Positions 42,272-50,954 of a stretch of 64,000 nucleotides of DNA are shown piece by piece. Source of the stretch: a bacterium (GTDB lineage Bacteria; Myxococcota_A; Bradymonadia; UBA7976; UBA1532); assembly GCA_030427205.1 (NCBI GenBank), contig JAUHXC010000033.1:52981-116980 (forward strand), in the 5' to 3' direction. A program made the translations under genes and the position numbers. Every line of letters starts with the position of its first letter. Positions within the stretch are counted from its first letter, which is position 1. The notes beneath the pieces are model-generated. The model made no database searches, was not told the origin of the DNA, and saw only the letters and a list, made by a program, of their open reading frames with translations.

Positions 42272-45046
42272 ATGCCGGAAACCGCGAGCCCCCATGCGCT
42301 GGTGATCGTGGAATCCCCGACCAAGGCGCGCACCATCCGGAAGTTCCTCGGCGAGGGCTTCACCGTCGAGGCGTCGATGGGCCATGTGCGCGACCTGCCG
42401 TCATCGGCCAGCGAGATCCCGGCCGCGGTCAAGAAGAAGTCGTGGGCCCGCCTCGCGGTGGACGTCGACGACGGCTTCAAGCCGGTCTACGTGGTGCCGG
42501 CGGACAAGAAGAAGGTCGTCAGCGACCTCAAGAAGGCGCTCAAGCAGGCCGAGGTGCTCTACGTCGCGACCGATGAAGACCGCGAAGGGGAGTCCATCGG
42601 CTGGCACCTGCTGCAGATCCTCAAGCCCAAGGTGCCCACGCACCGCATGGTCTTCCACGAGATCACCCGCGAGGCGATCGACGCCGCGCTGCAGAACCCG
42701 CGGCCGGTCGACGAGCAGTTGGTGCAGGCGCAGGAGGCCCGCCGGGTCCTCGACCGGCTGGTGGGCTACGTGGTCTCGCCGCTGCTGTGGAAGAAGGTGC
42801 GCCCGCGCCTGAGCGCCGGCCGCGTACAGAGCGTCGCGGTGCGTATGCTCGTGCTGCGCGAGCGGGAGCGCATGGCCTTCGTGGCCGGGCACTGGTGGGA
42901 TCTCAAGGCCACCGCCGAGAAGGACGGCACCCGCTTCGACGCGCAGCTCGTCGGCATCGGCGGCAGCGGCGTCGCCTCGGGCCGCGACTTCGACGAGAAG
43001 ACCGGCAAGCTGATCGCCGGCCGCAAGGTCGTGCTGCTCGGCCAGGACGAGGCGCAGGCGCTGCGCGACCGGCTGACCGGGCGGGCGCTGACCGTCGGCG
43101 AGGTGCAGCGCAAGGTCCAGACCCGCCGGCCGTATCCGCCGTTCACCACCTCGACGCTGCAGCAGGAGGCCAACCGCAAGCTGGGCTTCACCGCCCGCAC
43201 GACGATGCAGGTGGCTCAGCGGCTCTACGAGAACGGCCACATCACCTATATGCGGACCGACTCGGTGCACCTCTCGGGGCAGGCGATCGGTTCGGCGCGG
43301 GCGATGATCGAGCGGCGCTACGGCGCCGAGCTGCTCTCGCCCAAGCCGCGCAACTACACCACCAAGTCCAAGGGCGCCCAGGAGGCGCACGAGGCGATCC
43401 GCCCGGCGGGCACCCGCATGGCGACCGCCCGCGAGCTGGGCCTCGGCGGCCCCGAGGCGCGGCTGTACGACCTCATCTGGAAGCGCACCGTCGCCACGCA
43501 GATGGCCGACGCCAAGGTGGCGCTGACCACCGTGCGCCTGACGGTCGTCGACCCCGAGTCGGGGCAGCCGGTCGAGTTCCGCGCGAGCGGGCGGCAGGTG
43601 GTCTTCCCCGGCTTCTTCCGGGCCTACGTCGAGGGCACGGACGATCCCGAGCAGGTGCTCGACGATCGCGACCAGCCGCTGCCGCAGCTCGAAGAGGGCC
43701 AGTCCATCGATCTGGCGGCGCTCGAGGCCCTGGGCCACGAGACCCGGCCCCGCGCCCGCTACACCGAGGCGACGCTGGTCAAGGCCCTCGAAGAGCAGGG
43801 CATCGGCCGGCCGAGCACCTACGCCTCGATCATCGACACCATCCAGCGGCGGGGCTACGTGCAGACCGTCGCCCGGCAGCTCGTGCCCACCTTCACCGCG
43901 ATGGCGGTGACCCGCTTGCTCGAAGAGACGCTGAGCAAGGTGGTGGACATGGAGTTCACCGCGTCGATGGAGAGCTGGCTCGACGACATCGCCGAGGGCA
44001 ACGACGCCGAGAAGTATCTCGAGCGCTTCTACAAGCACGAGCTGCTCGACGGGGTCGCCCAGGGCGAGCAGATCGACCCGCGCTCGGTGTGCACCCTCGA
44101 AGGCGAGCGCTTCGGCCCGTACCGCATTCGGGTGGGCCGCTATGGCCCGTTCGTGGAGTACGACGTCGAGGGCGCCGAGAAGCCGCTGAGCTTCTCGCTG
44201 CCCGACGAGGCCGCGCCGGCGGACGTCACCATCGAGGTGCTCGACGAGCTGCGGGCCAAGGCGGAGAAGGGCGAGGCGCCGCTGGGAGATGATCCCGAGA
44301 CCGGCGAGCCGGTCTACGTGCGCGTCGGCCGCTTCGGGCCCTACATCCAGCTCGGCGAGCGCACCGACGAGAACCCCAAGCCCAAGCGGGCCTCGCTGCC
44401 GCCGGGCGTCGACGTGGTCGACGTCGGCCTGAAGGTGGCCCTCGACATCCTGGCGCTGCCCCGGCCCATCGGGGTGCACCCCGACGACGGTGAGAAGGTC
44501 GAGGCGGGCATCGGGCGCTACGGGCCGTACGTCAAGCACGGCAAGACCTACGCCTCGCTGAAGAAGACCGACGACGTGCTGGCCATCGGGCTCGAGCGCG
44601 GGCTCGAGCTGCTCGCCGAGAAGAAGACCCGCGGGCGCAAGACCGAGCCGCTGCGCGAGCTGGGCGAGCACCCCGAGGAGGGCGGCCCGGTCAACGTGCT
44701 CGACGGGCGCTTCGGGCCCTACGTCAAGCACGGTCGCCTCAACGCGTCGCTGCCCAAGGGGGTGACGGTCGAAGAGGTGACGATGGATCAGGCGGTGGCG
44801 CTGCTCAAGGCCCGCGCCGAGCGCAAGGGCAAGCGCGGCGGGCGGACGGCGGCGAAGAAGCCGGCGGCCAAGAAGACGACGGCCAAGAAGACCACCGCGA
44901 AGAAGACGACGGCCAGGAAGACCACCGCGAAGAAGACGACGGCCAAGAAGACCACCGCCGCAAAGAAGCCGACGACCCGCAAGACGACGGCCAAGAAGAC
45001 CCCCGCCAAGAAGCCGGCCGCGAAGAAGCCGACCGGGGACGCCTGA
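42272..45046 (+). CDS. topA: DNA topoisomerase I (type IA), zinc fingers replaced by basic tail
   Basis: A 924-residue type IA topoisomerase that relaxes negative supercoils. The TOPRIM domain starts ALVIVESPTKARTIRKFLG with the acidic DEDREGE; the catalytic Tyr is in ENGHITYMRTDSVHLS and the helical toroid follows. The C-terminus has no Cys4 zinc ribbons. Instead it carries repeated GRFGPYV/GRYGPYV modules (topoisomerase C-terminal repeats, six seen) and a final tail of about 65 residues made of AKKTTAKKTT units. Similar Lys-rich tails occur in actinobacterial and myxobacterial TopA and help DNA binding and processivity. It is an essential, single-copy kind of gene with its own candidate promoter. 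Confidence 0.95.
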   Translation: MPETASPHALVIVESPTKARTIRKFLGEGFTVEASMGHVRDLPSSASEIPAAVKKKSWARLAVDVDDGFKPVYVVPADKKKVVSDLKKALKQAEVLYVATDEDREGESIGWHLLQILKPKVPTHRMVFHEITREAIDAALQNPRPVDEQLVQAQEARRVLDRLVGYVVSPLLWKKVRPRLSAGRVQSVAVRMLVLRERERMAFVAGHWWDLKATAEKDGTRFDAQLVGIGGSGVASGRDFDEKTGKLIAGRKVVLLGQDEAQALRDRLTGRALTVGEVQRKVQTRRPYPPFTTSTLQQEANRKLGFTARTTMQVAQRLYENGHITYMRTDSVHLSGQAIGSARAMIERRYGAELLSPKPRNYTTKSKGAQEAHEAIRPAGTRMATARELGLGGPEARLYDLIWKRTVATQMADAKVALTTVRLTVVDPESGQPVEFRASGRQVVFPGFFRAYVEGTDDPEQVLDDRDQPLPQLEEGQSIDLAALEALGHETRPRARYTEATLVKALEEQGIGRPSTYASIIDTIQRRGYVQTVARQLVPTFTAMAVTRLLEETLSKVVDMEFTASMESWLDDIAEGNDAEKYLERFYKHELLDGVAQGEQIDPRSVCTLEGERFGPYRIRVGRYGPFVEYDVEGAEKPLSFSLPDEAAPADVTIEVLDELRAKAEKGEAPLGDDPETGEPVYVRVGRFGPYIQLGERTDENPKPKRASLPPGVDVVDVGLKVALDILALPRPIGVHPDDGEKVEAGIGRYGPYVKHGKTYASLKKTDDVLAIGLERGLELLAEKKTRGRKTEPLRELGEHPEEGGPVNVLDGRFGPYVKHGRLNASLPKGVTVEEVTMDQAVALLKARAERKGKRGGRTAAKKPAAKKTTAKKTTAKKTTARKTTAKKTTAKKTTAAKKPTTRKTTAKKTPAKKPAAKKPTGDA
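44850..45040 (+). repeat. Lys/Thr-rich short tandem repeats in the topA 3' end
   Basis: About 190 bp of repeated AAGAAGACSACGGCC-like units encode the KKTTA/KKPAA tail of topoisomerase I. Not a CRISPR: no unique spacers and the frame is preserved. Confidence 0.85.
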
Positions 45047-45081
45047 GCGGCCTCAGCGCTGCGGCGGACGACCTCTCTACT

Positions 45082-46836
45082 TCACGTCGCCGGCGCCGCA
45101 GGCAGCTGCACCCATACGATCGGCCAGGGCTCGGTCTCGACCAGCTCCACCGTCCCCCCCTGAATCTCGACCAGTCGATGCAGCAGCAGCACCGGCGCGC
45201 CGCGCAGGTCGCCGGGGCTACGGTCGCCGGCGCGGGCCTCGGCGTCGGCCGTGCGCCACTGCTCGATCACCGCGGCCCGATCGGCGGGATCCCCATCGGC
45301 GGCGATCACCTCGACCCGGGCGCTGTAGCCGCCGCCGAGCGGGTGGCTGAGGCTGATCTGAACCTCGCCCTGATCCATGGCGTCGAGCAGGCTGCCCGCG
45401 GCGATGTACAGCGCGCGGGCGGTATGGGCCGGGTCGAGCCGGGCTGTCGGCGGCGGCTCGTCGGCGTTGCCCGGCGGGTGCACCACCACCCGTATATCGA
45501 CCTGCTCCAATGGATCGGGCCGCACCTGCCGCCGCAGGACCCGCGCCAGATCGGCCGCGGTGGTCGCTGTCGGGCTGAAGCCGGTCGATCGCACCGCAGC
45601 GCCGCCGCCGCGCAGGCCCTCGAGGCGGCTGATGTCGAGCAACGCCAGGATGAACCGCAGCAGCCCGTCGCCGCTGCGCCAGAGGATGCCGAGCTGGCTG
45701 CGCTGCCGGGCGTCGAGCGGCCCGTCGATCTCGGCGAGCAGCACCTCGCTGAAGCCCAGGATGCTGTTGAGCGGGCTCTTGAGCTCGTGGCTGAGGTGGG
45801 CCAGGAAGCGCGCCTTGGCCCCGTCGGCGCGCCGCCGTTCGGCTGCGGCGCGCCGCAGGGCGCCGCGTTGGGCGGTCAGGCCGACCAGCGCGTTGTCGAG
45901 CGCCCGCGCCACCGCGGTGGTCTCGCGCAGCGCCACGGCCGGCGGCGGGGGCGGCTCGGAGTCGTCGGCGTTGATCCGGCGCAGCGCGTCGCCGATGCCG
46001 GCGAGGTCGTCGGTCACGGTGCGCGCCATGCGGCGGCCGGTGACGCTGACGAGCACCAGCAGCGCGGCCAGCAGGCCATAAGGCAGCAGGCCCAAGCGCA
46101 GCTCGTCGGGGCGCTCGCCGTTGAGCCGATCGATCACGTCGGCGGGCAGCGCGGCGGCGAACTCGGCCCGGGCCAGCTCGCCGTCCAGCCGTGACTCGAC
46201 GCGCCGCTGCAGGTTCTGCAGGCGCTCGGTGAAATAGCGCCCCGTCTCGGTCGCGTAGGCTTCGCTGTTGCCCTCCTGCACCAGCAGCAGGCCCACCGCG
46301 CAGATGACCACCGGCACCTGCAGCGTCAGCGCCAGTCGGCCCACGAGCGTCTGGCGCAGGCCACGCACCGGGCCGGCGCCCGGCGGACCGGCGGCGTGCC
46401 GGCGCAGGATGCGGCGCGCGCCGAGATAGAGCCCGAGCACCGGCCAGAGCGCCACGACGTAGGTGATCGCGCCGACGGCCACCGCGTCGCCGCCCGAGCG
46501 GCCGTGGGCCAGCATCCACAGGGACGTCGCGAGCCCGAAGCACAGCGCCGCGCCGAAGCCACCGCGGACCAGCTCGACGGGGAAGTCGTGGGCCAGCCGG
46601 CGATGCTCCGGATCGGCGGTCGGCGTGCCCTCGAGGCGCCTCAGCGGTCGCCCGACCCACAGCTGGGCCAGCACGATGACCGCCAGCGCGGTGAGGCCAT
46701 AGGCCAGCTGCCACTCGGGTCCGGGCGAGCGCGGGCCGCTCAGCTCGGGCACCGCCAGCACGGTGAACCCGGTGGAGAGCAGGCTCGCGACGAAGGTGTA
46801 GAGCTTGACCGCCGAGAGCGGGTGCATCCGGGTCAT
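45082..46836 (-). CDS. Membrane histidine kinase with intact His but degenerate ATPase domain
   Basis: A 584-residue protein with four N-terminal membrane helices, a second pair of helices flanking a short periplasmic loop, a HAMP-like linker and a HisKA domain. H350 is present in AHLSHELKSPLNSILGFS, so it can accept phosphate. The C-terminal region keeps the HATPase fold outline (DPAHTARALYIAAGSLLDAM, HRLVEIQGGTVELVE) but lacks the N-box Asn and the Gly of the G1 and G2 boxes; GAPVLLL stands where GTGLGLAI is expected. ATP hydrolysis is therefore unlikely. It is the last gene of the operon and starts by ATGA overlap inside the end of the partner kinase. It probably needs that partner to be phosphorylated. 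Confidence 0.8.
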   Translation of the reverse strand: MTRMHPLSAVKLYTFVASLLSTGFTVLAVPELSGPRSPGPEWQLAYGLTALAVIVLAQLWVGRPLRRLEGTPTADPEHRRLAHDFPVELVRGGFGAALCFGLATSLWMLAHGRSGGDAVAVGAITYVVALWPVLGLYLGARRILRRHAAGPPGAGPVRGLRQTLVGRLALTLQVPVVICAVGLLLVQEGNSEAYATETGRYFTERLQNLQRRVESRLDGELARAEFAAALPADVIDRLNGERPDELRLGLLPYGLLAALLVLVSVTGRRMARTVTDDLAGIGDALRRINADDSEPPPPPAVALRETTAVARALDNALVGLTAQRGALRRAAAERRRADGAKARFLAHLSHELKSPLNSILGFSEVLLAEIDGPLDARQRSQLGILWRSGDGLLRFILALLDISRLEGLRGGGAAVRSTGFSPTATTAADLARVLRRQVRPDPLEQVDIRVVVHPPGNADEPPPTARLDPAHTARALYIAAGSLLDAMDQGEVQISLSHPLGGGYSARVEVIAADGDPADRAAVIEQWRTADAEARAGDRSPGDLRGAPVLLLHRLVEIQGGTVELVETEPWPIVWVQLPAAPAT

Positions 46837-48656
46837 GCCGTCCCCCCTCCGCCCTCGCCGGCGTCGGCCACCGGCAGGACGAGGTGGAAGGCGCTGCCTT
46901 CGCCGAGGGTCGACTCGGCCCACAGGCGCCCCCCGTGGCGCTCGACGAGGCGCCGGGCGATGGCCAGCCCCAGGCCGGTGCCGGCGACGCCGCGCTGCTC
47001 GGCCACCCGGTGGAACTCCACGAAGATCGCTTCGAGCTCGTCGGCGGGGATGCCCGGACCGGTGTCGATGACGCTCAGGCGCAGGGCCCGCCGATCGCCC
47101 AGCCGATCGTCGGCGTCGTGCACCCGCAGCTCGACCCAGCCGCTGTCGGTGAACTTCAGCGCGTTGCCCACGAGGTTGGCGACGACCTGGCGGATGCGCG
47201 GGCCGTCGGCCCGGACCGGCGGCAGACCATCGGCGATCACCAGCCGGGAGTGCACGCCCGGTGCGGTGCGATCGGTATGCCCCGACATCTCCTGGCGGGC
47301 GATGCTGCCCAGATCGACCGCCGCGAGCTGAAGCGGGGCCTCTTCGCCCGCTTCGATGCGCGACAGGTCGAGGATCTCGTCCACATGGGCCAGCAGCTGC
47401 GCGCTGGCGTCGGCGATCACCCGCACGTCTTCCCGCTGCGCGGTCGACAGGTCGGTCTGGCGCAGCAGGTGGCAATAGCCGGTGATCGTCGTCAGCGGGG
47501 TGCGCAGCTCGTAGCTGGCGGTGTGCATGAAGCCGGTGCGGGTCCGATCGCTGCCGGCGGCCGCGCCCAGCTCGGCGGCGAGGCGGCGGTTCTGGGCGCC
47601 GAAGCGGCGGATCGTATCGTTGACCACCTCGGCGAGGTCGCCCACCTCGTCGTTGCTGCCGTGGGGCACCTCGCCCGGATCGTCGCCGGCGCTGGCCGCC
47701 TCGCGGCCCATTCGCTCGAGCGCGTCGGTGATCGGCGCGAGCTGGCCCAGCACATCGCCGCCGATCAGCCCGGCGCCGATGGGCGCGCCCAACATCAGCA
47801 GCGCCAGCAAGAGCAGGGGAGACGCGTCGTCGGGCGCGCGCACGGGCGGTCCGACCCCGGCGGTCTGCCACAACCACAGCCGCTGCTCGCCCAGATCGCG
47901 CTGCACGAGGTGGAAGCGGGCCTCGCCGAACAGCAGCAGCCAGCGCCCGTCGACCTCGACCACCGCGTCGGCCGCCCCGAAGACCGCCGGCGCCTGGTCG
48001 GCGGGCATCACCGAGCCGTCGAGGTAGAGCTCGCCCTGCAGCGTCGCCAGCGCCGCCTGGCCGCCGATCCGCGGCACGGCGGTGGCCAGCAGATCGGCGA
48101 CGGCGTCCAGCTCGGCCAGCCGGGCGCGATCGACCTCACCCGCGCTGCGGGCCGAGATACCGACCCCCAGCCCCGCCGAGGCCAGCAGCCCCAGCACCGA
48201 CGCGGTCACCACGAACATCGCCCGCAGGCCCGGCGGTCGGTCGTGGGCCTGGGCGGCGAGCCCGCGGCCCAGCGGGTGCACCGTGAGGAAGACGCCGATG
48301 CACGCCGCCCAGCCGATCGCCAGCGTGCACACCAGCACCGAGACCGCCTCGATGTACGGCACCCGCGGGTCGTGGTGGTCGGCCACCCAGCGGGCGACGC
48401 CGAAGACGGCGATCCAGAAGGCCAGGATGCGGGCGGCGGCCGCTGCCGAGGCCGGGCGACCGCCGTCTTCCCGTCGGCCCAGCTGCCGACGCACCACCAT
48501 CACCGCGGCCAGCAGCATGGCGGTGCCCGAGAGCAGGCCGCTGACGTGCACCGCCTGGGTCGCGAGCGGGTCGATCTGCAGGACCCACGCGATGCCCGGC
48601 CCCCAGGCCACCGGCAGCAGCAGCATCCAGCCCAGCGTGCGTCGACGGGCCGACAT
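46833..48656 (-). CDS. Membrane histidine kinase with active ATPase domain but Tyr in place of His
   Basis: A 607-residue protein with the same membrane layout as its partner: several N-terminal helices, a periplasmic loop of about 120 residues, another helix and HAMP. The phospho-acceptor motif reads TASYELRTPLTTITGY, with Y382 where His is invariant; the codon is TAC. The ATPase side looks intact: N box VVANLVGNALKFTDSG, G1 DTGPGIP, F box FVEFHRV and G2 GTGLGLAIARRLVE. Such Tyr variants are known (DivL of Caulobacter). Here a kinase that retains His but has lost its ATPase follows immediately, overlapping as ATGA. The start shares one base with the stop of the CNNM gene. A sequencing error cannot be excluded because one base change would restore His. 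Confidence 0.8.
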   Translation of the reverse strand: MSARRRTLGWMLLLPVAWGPGIAWVLQIDPLATQAVHVSGLLSGTAMLLAAVMVVRRQLGRREDGGRPASAAAAARILAFWIAVFGVARWVADHHDPRVPYIEAVSVLVCTLAIGWAACIGVFLTVHPLGRGLAAQAHDRPPGLRAMFVVTASVLGLLASAGLGVGISARSAGEVDRARLAELDAVADLLATAVPRIGGQAALATLQGELYLDGSVMPADQAPAVFGAADAVVEVDGRWLLLFGEARFHLVQRDLGEQRLWLWQTAGVGPPVRAPDDASPLLLLALLMLGAPIGAGLIGGDVLGQLAPITDALERMGREAASAGDDPGEVPHGSNDEVGDLAEVVNDTIRRFGAQNRRLAAELGAAAGSDRTRTGFMHTASYELRTPLTTITGYCHLLRQTDLSTAQREDVRVIADASAQLLAHVDEILDLSRIEAGEEAPLQLAAVDLGSIARQEMSGHTDRTAPGVHSRLVIADGLPPVRADGPRIRQVVANLVGNALKFTDSGWVELRVHDADDRLGDRRALRLSVIDTGPGIPADELEAIFVEFHRVAEQRGVAGTGLGLAIARRLVERHGGRLWAESTLGEGSAFHLVLPVADAGEGGGGTA

Positions 48657-49930
48657 CACTTGCCCCGCGGCCGGCCGAAGTGCACCTCCTGGATGGCCCG
48701 GGACGAGGCCCGGCGCACGGTGAAGGCCCGGCCGTCGGGCAGGCGCACCGTCTCGCCGATGCGCGGGATGTGGCGCAGCCGATCGAGCAGGTAGCCGGCC
48801 AGGGTCTCGTAGTCTTCGTCCGTGGGCAGGTCGAGGCCGAACTGCGCGTTGATGCGCTCCACGGGGACCCGGGCGTCGAGCAGCCAGCCGTCGGGCACCT
48901 GGCGCCACAGCCCGCCTTCGGTATCGAACTCGTCTTCGATCTCGCCCACGATCTCTTCGAGCACGTCCTCGAGGGTCAGCAGGCCCACCGCGCCGCCGAA
49001 CTCGTCGACCACCACCGCCGCCGACGCCGCCTCCCGCTGCAGCAGGATGAGGATCTCGTCGACCTCCTGGTTTTCGGGCACGAAGTACGCCGGCCGCATC
49101 AGCTCGGAGACCGGCTGATCCTTGTGCTCGGCCTGCAGCAGATCGAGGTGGTGCAGCAGGCCGACGATGTTGTCGACCCGATCGCGATACACCGGCAGCC
49201 GGCTGAAGCCGGCCCGCGCGACCGCCTTGACCGCCGCCTCGACCGTCGCCTCGGCGGGCACGGCCACGATCTCGACCAGCGGCACCATGCTGTCGCGGGC
49301 TTCGAGGTGGCTGAACGCGAAGATGCGCTGGATCATCTCCCGCTCGTCGGCGTCGATCTCGCCGTCGTCGTTGTCGGTCTGCATCAAGAGGACCAGCTCC
49401 TCGCGAGAGGCCATCGCCTGCTCGGAGGTGCCGTCGATGCGCAGCGCGCGATAGAGGAAGCGGGTATAGGCGCGCACGAAGAGGATCGGCACCGTCAGGA
49501 TCTTGTGCACCACCAGCAGCGGGCCGGCGAGCAGCTGCGAGAGCTTGTCGGCCCGCGCCTGGCCGATGCTCTTGGGGATGATCTCGCCGCCGATGAGGAT
49601 CAGCGGTGACATCAGCAGCATCGCCCACCACTCGCCGTTGTCCGGGTCGATCTGCAGCAGGGTGAGCGAGGCGATGGTCGAGCCGGTGACCGTGCTCAGG
49701 TTGGTGCCGAGCAGCGTGGTGCCGAACAGCCGGTCGGGGTGACGGCGGAACCAGATGACCCGGGCCGCGGCGGCGCTGCCGTTGCGGGCGGCCTCCTCGA
49801 GCTTGATCGCGTTGGCCGAGACGATCGACAGCTCGCTCGCCGCGAAGAACGCCTCGCTGAGCACGCAGCCGCCGACGATGAGCCACGGCAGCACGGCGAG
49901 CAGCCCGTCGATGAAGCCGGCGTCAGGCAA
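48656..49930 (-). CDS. CNNM/CorC-family membrane protein with CBS pair and CorC domain
   Basis: A 424-residue protein of the HlyC/CorC/CNNM group. Residues ~1-180 are the DUF21 transmembrane domain (FFAASELSIVSANAIKLEEAARNG, LLGTNLSTVTGSTIAS, GGEIIPKSIGQ). Two CBS domains (MVPLVEIVAVPAEATVEAAV, SELMRPAYFVPENQEVDEIL) follow, then EEIVGEIEDEFD and the CorC_HlyC C-terminal domain. Related proteins export or sense Mg2+ or other divalent cations and support membrane stability. It overlaps its shorter paralogue upstream by 8 nt, and the next gene begins on its stop codon. Confidence 0.9.
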   Translation of the reverse strand: MPDAGFIDGLLAVLPWLIVGGCVLSEAFFAASELSIVSANAIKLEEAARNGSAAAARVIWFRRHPDRLFGTTLLGTNLSTVTGSTIASLTLLQIDPDNGEWWAMLLMSPLILIGGEIIPKSIGQARADKLSQLLAGPLLVVHKILTVPILFVRAYTRFLYRALRIDGTSEQAMASREELVLLMQTDNDDGEIDADEREMIQRIFAFSHLEARDSMVPLVEIVAVPAEATVEAAVKAVARAGFSRLPVYRDRVDNIVGLLHHLDLLQAEHKDQPVSELMRPAYFVPENQEVDEILILLQREAASAAVVVDEFGGAVGLLTLEDVLEEIVGEIEDEFDTEGGLWRQVPDGWLLDARVPVERINAQFGLDLPTDEDYETLAGYLLDRLRHIPRIGETVRLPDGRAFTVRRASSRAIQEVHFGRPRGK

Positions 49931-50954
49931 GGGTCGCCTCCGCGGTGGCCTCGGCCTCGTCGTCGGTGATCGGCCCGAAGAGCTCTTCGAGCAGATCCTC
50001 CATCGTCACCAGCCCGCGGGCCTTGCCGAACTCGTCGACGACCACCGCCAGATGCGTGCGGCGGGTGCGGAACTCTTCGAGCAGGTCGGCGGCGGGTCGG
50101 CGGGCCAGGGTGAACAGCGGGCGCCGCAGCAGACGGCGCAGGCGCGGGGGCGGCGGCCGCAAGCCCCAGCGGATGGGCAGCAGATCCTTGACGAAGAGCA
50201 CGCCGACCACGGTGCGCCGATCGCCGCGGTAGACCGGGATGCGGCTGTAGGCCCGCTCGTCGAGCTGGTCGATGACCCCTTCGATGCCCCGGTCTTCGGA
50301 GACCACGAACACCTGGTCCCACGGCTTCATCACGTCGGCTACGGTCAGGTCGCCGAAGTCGAGCACGTTGTGGATCAACGCCCGCTCGCCCTCTTCGACG
50401 ACCCCTTCGGCGGCGCCCACGTCGACCAGCGTGCGGAACTCGTTCTCGTCGATCGTCGAGTCGGCGCCGGCGGCGGCGGTGGCCTGTCCGGCGAACCGGC
50501 GCAGCACGGCGTCGGTCAGCCGCCGCAGCAGGCGGCGCACCGGCGTGGTCAGCGTCGCGAAGAGCGTCAGCGGACGCGCCACCAGCCGGGCGAGCGTCTC
50601 GGCGCGCTGCGAGGCCAGCGTCTTGGGGGTGATCTCGCCGAAGACGAGCAGCAGCGGCACGACGATGGCCGCCGAGAGCAGCGCCTGCTCGAAGAGCGTG
50701 CGGTCGGCGAGCAGGCCGCGGGTGATGCTGGCGCTGACGATCGACAGGGCGATGTTGGTCAGCTCGTTGCCGAGCAGCACGGTGACCAGCAGATCGCGCG
50801 GTGAGGCGAGCAGCCGGGCCACGAGCCGGTCGATGGCCCGCTCCGACTGCTGCAGCCGGGTCTGGGCCACCTTGCCGATGCTGAAGAGCGCGGTCTCCGA
50901 GCCGCTGAAGAAGCTCGAGACCAGCAGCAGCACGACGAAGAGGGTCACCGCCAT
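49923..50954 (-). CDS. CNNM/CorC-family membrane protein, short form
   Basis: A 343-residue DUF21-CBS protein. The membrane domain (SSFFSGSETALFSIGKVAQTRL, LLGNELTNIALSIVSASI, FGEITPKTLASQRAE) and two CBS domains (VMKPWDQVFVVSEDRGIEGV, RRTHLAVVVDEFGKARGLV) are present. The protein ends about 20 residues after EELFGPITDD and lacks the CorC_HlyC domain of its neighbour. Full-length plus short CNNM pairs are seen elsewhere and may form hetero-complexes. It shares one base with the ThiL stop and overlaps the next gene by 8 nt. Confidence 0.88.
   Translation of the reverse strand: MAVTLFVVLLLVSSFFSGSETALFSIGKVAQTRLQQSERAIDRLVARLLASPRDLLVTVLLGNELTNIALSIVSASITRGLLADRTLFEQALLSAAIVVPLLLVFGEITPKTLASQRAETLARLVARPLTLFATLTTPVRRLLRRLTDAVLRRFAGQATAAAGADSTIDENEFRTLVDVGAAEGVVEEGERALIHNVLDFGDLTVADVMKPWDQVFVVSEDRGIEGVIDQLDERAYSRIPVYRGDRRTVVGVLFVKDLLPIRWGLRPPPPRLRRLLRRPLFTLARRPAADLLEEFRTRRTHLAVVVDEFGKARGLVTMEDLLEELFGPITDDEAEATAEATLA

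Noticed and set aside
44850..45040. Regular short repeats resembling a CRISPR array
   Set aside because: They are in-frame Lys/Thr codons of topA with no unique spacers and no cas genes nearby.
47511..47513. Explaining the Tyr codon in the kinase as a plain sequencing error
   Set aside because: A C-to-T change would do it, but the neighbouring kinase with the opposite defect makes coincidence less likely; retained as a caveat, not preferred.
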